A stretch of 53,828 nt of DNA from the NCBI GenBank assembly GCA_900766575.1, contig CAAFVW010000103.1:1-53828 (forward strand), given 5' to 3'. The DNA is from Lachnospiraceae bacterium (lineage in GTDB: Bacteria > Bacillota > Clostridia > Lachnospirales > Lachnospiraceae). Both the position numbers and the translations under genes were made by a program. The notes below the pieces were generated by a model that searched no databases, was not told where the DNA came from, and saw only the letters and a program-made list of their open reading frames with translations. This document shows, piece after piece, positions 50,491 through 53,828 of the stretch (position 1 is its first letter; every line of letters begins with the position of its first letter).

Positions 50491-50802
50491 CGAAATTACC
50501 TCCAAATTCTATACGTCTATACATCTTTGCTGCATGTATGTATTCCGGCGATAGAACGGGATGTTATGCTCTGCAAATAAAGACCTGTGATTTTCCGCCC
50601 TCTCTCCCGGCTCTCTTCTCGAAAACTCCCGTGGAGATCAGACATCCCAGATCTTACGATTCCATCAAAATAACGGCACCTCTCATGCCCTTCGTGTATT
50701 CCCTGTCACTTTTAGCATAAAACCATTATATGCTGAAACCGGCAAAGCAAACCGTATCCCTCTCTGCCAATCATACAAATCGCGTAACTATTTATAAATA
50801 TA

Positions 50803-50828
50803 AGACTGCCCCTCTCATGGAGCTGTCT
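50803..50828 (-). terminator. Possible terminator upstream of the RNase J gene
   Basis: AGAC.GCTCC / GGGGC.GTCT around a 6-base loop, followed on the minus strand by TTATATTTAT. Within the 406-base gap (50491-50896) this and the next hairpin are the main structures, plus an AGCATA / TATGCT inverted repeat at 50714-50734 that overlaps a TATAAT sequence. Confidence 0.5.
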
Positions 50829-50847
50829 GTATTTATCATATATCAAG

Positions 50848-50896
50848 GTCATAAGTCTGAAACCACGACGTGCTCGCACGAGAGTGGTTTTATGAC
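50848..50896 (-). other. Long hairpin directly after the DUF1292 gene
   Basis: GTCATAA / TTATGAC outer arms, AACCAC / GTGGTT, and inner CGTGC / GCACG. It starts at the DUF1292 stop codon and has no T run, so stability element or the first half of a tandem terminator with 50803-50828. Confidence 0.6.
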
Positions 50897-51160
50897 TTAA
50901 ACCAGATCTACGTCCTCCAGCATATCCGCAAATACTCCGGATACTGCTTCCAGTTCTTCATCATCGGAGACAACATCATAAATGCTCTCTTCTTCTCCAT
51001 CCTGGGACATATCCTTCAGGATCAGAGCGTCTCCGTCGCCCTCTTCCACATCAGTTACCAGAATATAATTGTGTCCACCGATTCTGGTCTGCTCCAGTAC
51101 ATAAAATTCTACAGGTTCTTCGCCCTCGGGGCGAAATGTGATCTTTTCCAGTTTACTCAT
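50897..51160 (-). CDS. DUF1292 domain protein (YrzB-like)
   Basis: An 87-residue acidic protein of the YrzB family: ITFRPEGEEPVEFYVLEQTRIGG then NYILVTDVEEGDGDALILKD. The function is unknown, but the ireB-ruvX-yrzB order is highly conserved in Firmicutes. It begins at the base after the ruvX stop, so translation is probably coupled. A long hairpin follows directly. Confidence 0.9.
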   Translation of the reverse strand: MSKLEKITFRPEGEEPVEFYVLEQTRIGGHNYILVTDVEEGDGDALILKDMSQDGEEESIYDVVSDDEELEAVSGVFADMLEDVDLV

Positions 51161-51601
51161 TTACGATTCCTTTTTCTTCTCATTGTTCCTGCGGTCCAGA
51201 TACCCTTGCAGGATCAGCGTGGCAGCGATCATATCCACATAATCTTTACGGTTCTCACGGCGGATTCCCGCCTCCATCATCGCCTTGTCTGCTGCTACGG
51301 TCGTCAGTCTCTCATCCCAGAAATACACTGGAAGACCGGTCCTGCGCTCCAGTTTCTCTTTGAACTCTTTCGTCAGTTCCACACGGACGCCTTCCGTATC
51401 GTTCATATTCTTGGGAAGTCCCAGTACGATCTCTTCCACTTCATTCTCCACAATCAGTTCTTCGATTCTGGCCAATGTCTGTCGTAATTTATTCTCTTCC
51501 TTGCGTCGAATGATCTCCACGCCCTGCGCTGTTAAAAGCAGGCTGTCACTGATTGCCACGCCAACGGTACGTGAGCCGAAATCCAAACCCATAATACGCA
51601 T
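51161..51601 (-). CDS. ruvX: Holliday junction resolvase-like protein RuvX (YqgF)
   Basis: A 146-residue RNase H-fold protein. MGLDFGSRTVGVAISD carries the first catalytic aspartate, IVLGLPKNMNDTEG and VYFWDERLTT the next ones, and a C-terminal DYVDMIAATLIL the last. YqgF proteins act in pre-16S rRNA 5' maturation and perhaps in junction resolution. It stands between ireB and the DUF1292 gene with short gaps. Confidence 0.92.
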   Translation of the reverse strand: MRIMGLDFGSRTVGVAISDSLLLTAQGVEIIRRKEENKLRQTLARIEELIVENEVEEIVLGLPKNMNDTEGVRVELTKEFKEKLERRTGLPVYFWDERLTTVAADKAMMEAGIRRENRKDYVDMIAATLILQGYLDRRNNEKKKES

Positions 51602-51624
51602 GTGGGTCCTCCTGATAGTTGTAA

Positions 51625-51888
51625 TTATTTCCAGTGTTTGGTTCTGATATACTCCGTGAGCAGTTCTTCCACCAATTCATCCCGCTCTACTTTCATAATC
51701 AGGCTGCGGGCGTTCTTATGGCTGGTAATATAAGTGGGATCACCACTCATAATATAGCCTACGATCTGGTTCACCGGATTGTATCCCTTCTCTGTCAGTG
51801 CCTCATATACGGTAGAAAGCACCAGCTTCACGCCAGTCTCAGGCTCTGTCTCTACCTTGAAGTATTGTGTATTTCCTAAGTCCTGCAT
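51625..51888 (-). CDS. ireB: IreB family regulatory phosphoprotein
   Basis: An 87-residue protein of the DUF965/YrzL family: NTQYFKVETEPETGVKLVLSTVYEALTEKGYNPVNQIVGYIMSGDP in parts is the family signature. In Enterococcus IreB is phosphorylated by the kinase IreK on N-terminal threonines and lowers cephalosporin resistance; a threonine at position 7 is present here. It is the first gene of ireB-ruvX-yrzB, preceded by a promoter and a leader with tandem palindromes. Confidence 0.9.
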   Translation of the reverse strand: MQDLGNTQYFKVETEPETGVKLVLSTVYEALTEKGYNPVNQIVGYIMSGDPTYITSHKNARSLIMKVERDELVEELLTEYIRTKHWK

Positions 51889-51910
51889 ATGATCCTCTTT
51901 TTCTGCCGCC

Positions 51911-51975
51911 CGGCAATTTTCCCTTCCGGCAAATTTTGCCTTTCAGGCAAATTTTGCCTTTCAGGCAAAAAGCAA
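51911..51975 (-). repeat. Tandem palindromic repeats in the ireB leader
   Basis: Two perfect and one or two decayed copies of an 18-base unit, TTTGCCTGAAAGGCAAAA on the minus strand. Each can fold as GCC-TGAAA-GGC, and neighbouring units can pair instead as GGCAAAATTTGCC, so alternative folds compete. They lie between the ireB promoter and its ribosome site. Confidence 0.8.
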
Positions 51976-51993
51976 ATTTCTCCGTTATGCCTT

Positions 51994-52022
51994 ATATTAC
52001 CGCATTTACCCTGAAAATTCAA
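51994..52022 (-). promoter_or_regulatory. Promoter of ireB-ruvX-yrzB, overlapping the mtaB stop
   Basis: Minus strand TTGAAT, 17-base spacer, TAATAT. The -35 overlaps the mtaB stop codon. About 95 bases of leader follow. Confidence 0.7.
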
Positions 52023-53479
52023 GGGGCATCTTTTATGGGCATTAACAGGATTTCATCGTTCAAAAAGCTCTCCACCCTGCCGCATACTACCGTATTGATC
52101 AGCCTCTGCTGCCCGTCTTCTGCGACTGGAACAGCTACCTTCACATAATCTCTGGTATGTCCCAGCAGATATTCTGTTCCGTCAATCTTCTTCGTCTCTT
52201 CCAACAGTACTTCCGCTTCCTGTCCCAGGTAATGCGCCCGGAACTGCTTCGACTGCTCCTTTTCCATCGCCAGAAGCTCCGCACTCCTTATGGTCTTCAC
52301 GGGGTCCGGCACCTGATCCGGCATCACGGCCGCTCTGGTGCCGGCCCGCTTGGAATATTTGAAAATATGCATCTCAAAGAACCGGATCTGTTCCAGAAAG
52401 TCTTTCGTCTGTGCGAACTCTTCCTCTGTCTCCCCGGGGAAACCTACGATCACATCCGTGGTGATTGCGGGATGGTCAAACACCTTGCGAAGCAGCGCCA
52501 CACTTTCCGCATATTCTGCCGCGGTATATTTACGGTTCATACGTCGCAGAGTAGCATCACAGCCGCTCTGCAGAGACAGGTGAAAATGAGGACACAGCTT
52601 CGGCAGTGCCGCCATTCTGGCCGCGGTCTCTTCCGTGATAATGCGAGGTTCCAGGGAACCGATACGGATGCGCTCAATGCCCTCGATGTCATGGATACGC
52701 TCCAGCAGGTCGATGAGCTTGCTGCTGCCGGAATAGTCCCTTCTCTCCTCGTCTTCCTTTAACACGGATACACTCTCACCGCACTTCCAGGCTTCCTCGT
52801 CAAAATCAATGCCATAAGAGCTGATATGGATACCCGTCAGTACGATCTCCCGGTAGCCCGCCTGTGCCATGCCGGCGATCTCCCGGATAATATCCTCTGC
52901 CTTACGGCTGCGCACCCTGCCTCTGGCATAGGGAATAACGCAATAGGAACAGAACTGGTTACACCCGTCCTGGATCTTGATATAAGCACGGGTATGTTCT
53001 GCGGTATGTTTCAGGGTCATTTCTTCGTATTCCGCTGTGTGGTTGATGTCAATGACGGTAGTATCATGCAGGGTCTTGTCCACGCCTTGTCCGGCATTTT
53101 CCGCATTCTCTGCCACTGCATCTTCCTGTTCCAGATCCTGCAGATATTCTTCCAAAATAGATGCCAGATCCTTCTTACGGTTGTTGCCGATGGCAAGATC
53201 AATGCAGGGATCCTGCTCTACCTCTTCCCTGCCGGTCTGTACATAGCAGCCCACCGCCACAACCAAAGCCGCCGGATTTTTCTGCTTGGCCCGGTGGAGC
53301 ATCTGTCTGCTTTTTCTGTCTGCAATATTGGTAACTGTGCAGGTATTTACGATATAAATATCTGCGATTTCATCAAATGGTACAATAGTATAACCTTTTT
53401 CTTGTAACATTTGTTGCATTACTTCTATTTCATAGGAATTAACCTTACATCCAAGGTTGTGTAATGCTACACTTTTCAT
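52019..53479 (-). CDS. mtaB: tRNA t6A37 methylthiotransferase MtaB
   Basis: A 486-residue radical SAM methylthiotransferase that turns t6A into ms2t6A at tRNA position 37. The N-terminal cluster cysteines are Cys11 (LGCKVNS), Cys47 (NTCTVTN) and Cys78 (VGCYVQTG); the radical SAM triad is in DGCNQFCSYC (173, 177, 180); a TRAM domain closes the chain. It is longer than usual because of an acidic insert at about 112-160 and another near 232-262. GAGG before ATG 53479 fixes the start. It is divergent from the HPr-like gene. Confidence 0.92.
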   Translation of the reverse strand: MKSVALHNLGCKVNSYEIEVMQQMLQEKGYTIVPFDEIADIYIVNTCTVTNIADRKSRQMLHRAKQKNPAALVVAVGCYVQTGREEVEQDPCIDLAIGNNRKKDLASILEEYLQDLEQEDAVAENAENAGQGVDKTLHDTTVIDINHTAEYEEMTLKHTAEHTRAYIKIQDGCNQFCSYCVIPYARGRVRSRKAEDIIREIAGMAQAGYREIVLTGIHISSYGIDFDEEAWKCGESVSVLKEDEERRDYSGSSKLIDLLERIHDIEGIERIRIGSLEPRIITEETAARMAALPKLCPHFHLSLQSGCDATLRRMNRKYTAAEYAESVALLRKVFDHPAITTDVIVGFPGETEEEFAQTKDFLEQIRFFEMHIFKYSKRAGTRAAVMPDQVPDPVKTIRSAELLAMEKEQSKQFRAHYLGQEAEVLLEETKKIDGTEYLLGHTRDYVKVAVPVAEDGQQRLINTVVCGRVESFLNDEILLMPIKDAP

Positions 53480-53512
53480 AGGATTCCTCACTTTTTTTGT
53501 ATTGTTTTCGTC

Positions 53513-53541
53513 TTGACTTTTGCGCGTTCACCCATTAATAT
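53513..53541 (+). promoter_or_regulatory. Promoter of the HPr-like gene
   Basis: TTGACT, 17-base spacer, TAATAT on the plus strand, 40 bases before the start codon, in the divergent gap with mtaB. Confidence 0.75.
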
Positions 53542-53581
53542 GAAGTCAGAAGGTATGACACACATTAAGGAGGTAGTCAAC

Positions 53582-53812
53582 ATGAAGACAGTTCAGATTT
53601 CTTTAAATTCTATTGATAAGGTAAAATCTTTCGTAAACGATATTACTAAGTTCGATTATGATTTCGATCTGGTATCTGGCAGATACGTAATTGATGCAAA
53701 GTCCATCATGGGTATCTTCAGCCTGGATCTTTCCAAGCCTATCGACCTGAACATCCATGCAGAGGATGGCGCTGATGAGGTTCTGGAAGTATTAAAGCCT
53801 TATCTGGTATAA
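53582..53812 (+). CDS. HPr-like protein lacking the active-site histidine
   Basis: A 76-residue protein with the HPr beta-alpha fold pattern (MKTVQISLNSIDKVKSFV; then VDAKSIMG-like DAKSIMGIFSL; then DLNIHAEDGADEVLEVL). The serine region AKSIMG equals the regulatory Ser46 site, but the loop that holds His15 in HPr is shortened and replaced by NSIDKV, so it cannot carry sugar-transport phosphate. It recalls Crh, which acts only in regulation. AAGGAGG precedes ATG 53582. A true HPr is at 20534-20797. Confidence 0.85.
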   Translation: MKTVQISLNSIDKVKSFVNDITKFDYDFDLVSGRYVIDAKSIMGIFSLDLSKPIDLNIHAEDGADEVLEVLKPYLV

Positions 53813-53828
53813 GTTACCGATTCGGAAT

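Noticed and set aside
50538..50720. Small plus-strand gene in the RNase J upstream gap
   Set aside because: No ribosome site, no family resemblance, and odd residue composition.
51911..51975. CRISPR array
   Set aside because: The units are contiguous palindromes without spacers and no cas genes are nearby.

Overview
The window looks like a chromosomal core segment of a low-to-mid GC Bacillota (Firmicutes) bacterium, most likely a Lachnospiraceae (class Clostridia). Evidence: two type III glutamine synthetases, cdaA-cdaR-glmM, mreB followed by two flagellar rod genes, comFC followed by a YvyF-like gene, ireB-ruvX-yrzB, RNase J beside a YlbF protein, Spo0A-type and LexA-type signals in Bacillus-like form, and consensus AGGAGG ribosome sites with sigma-A promoters. 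This assignment is inference from gene content; no 16S rRNA is present. Almost all genes lie on the minus strand; only three (about 4.6-6.3 kb and the last gene) are on the plus strand.

Layout in plus coordinates. 0-4.4 kb: two family 2 glycosyltransferases, a pair of membrane proteins and a free-standing Spo0A DNA-binding domain. 4.6-8.2 kb: DUF212 and DUF3048 genes, an HD-GYP protein and a cytidylate-kinase-like protein. 8.2-11.7 kb: a polar amino-acid (glutamine/glutamate type) ABC transporter. 11.8-17.3 kb: CdaR/PucR-type regulator, ftsE, ftsX, an M23 hydrolase with coiled coil, and ctpA, a cell-wall/division set. 17.4-20.8 kb: YjfB-like, CvfB-like, acyl-ACP thioesterase, CPBP protease and HPr. 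20.9-29.6 kb: one long co-directional run recD2, comFC, yvyF-like, two membrane proteins, cdaA, cdaR (YbbR) and glmM. 29.7-32.8 kb: mreB, flgF-like, flgG and a rod-binding protein. 32.9-37.8 kb: uvrB-uvrA behind a LexA-like box. 38-39.9 kb: a chemoreceptor. 40-41.2 kb: a HEPN/MNT toxin-antitoxin pair caught between an intact tRNA-Gln gene and a duplicated tRNA 3' part. 41.3-45.9 kb: tandem type III glutamine synthetases, the second behind a long structured leader. 46-53.5 kb: tRNA modification (TrhP, TrmR, MtaB), a reduced MltG-like protein, YlbF, RNase J, DUF1292, RuvX and IreB. 53.6 kb: an HPr-like protein without the active-site histidine.

Functional themes are nitrogen assimilation (transporter plus two synthetases, two of them with terminator-like leader hairpins of shared design), envelope growth (FtsEX/M23/CtpA, MreB, GlmM, c-di-AMP), DNA repair (UvrAB, RecD2, RuvX), RNA turnover and tRNA wobble modification. 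The strongest candidates for something new are the approximately 1 kb tRNA-Gln/HEPN-MNT island, the stand-alone Spo0A output domain with 0A-like boxes at its own promoter, and the structured leaders of the nitrogen genes and of ireB. No CRISPR array, insertion sequence, rRNA or phage structural gene was seen.
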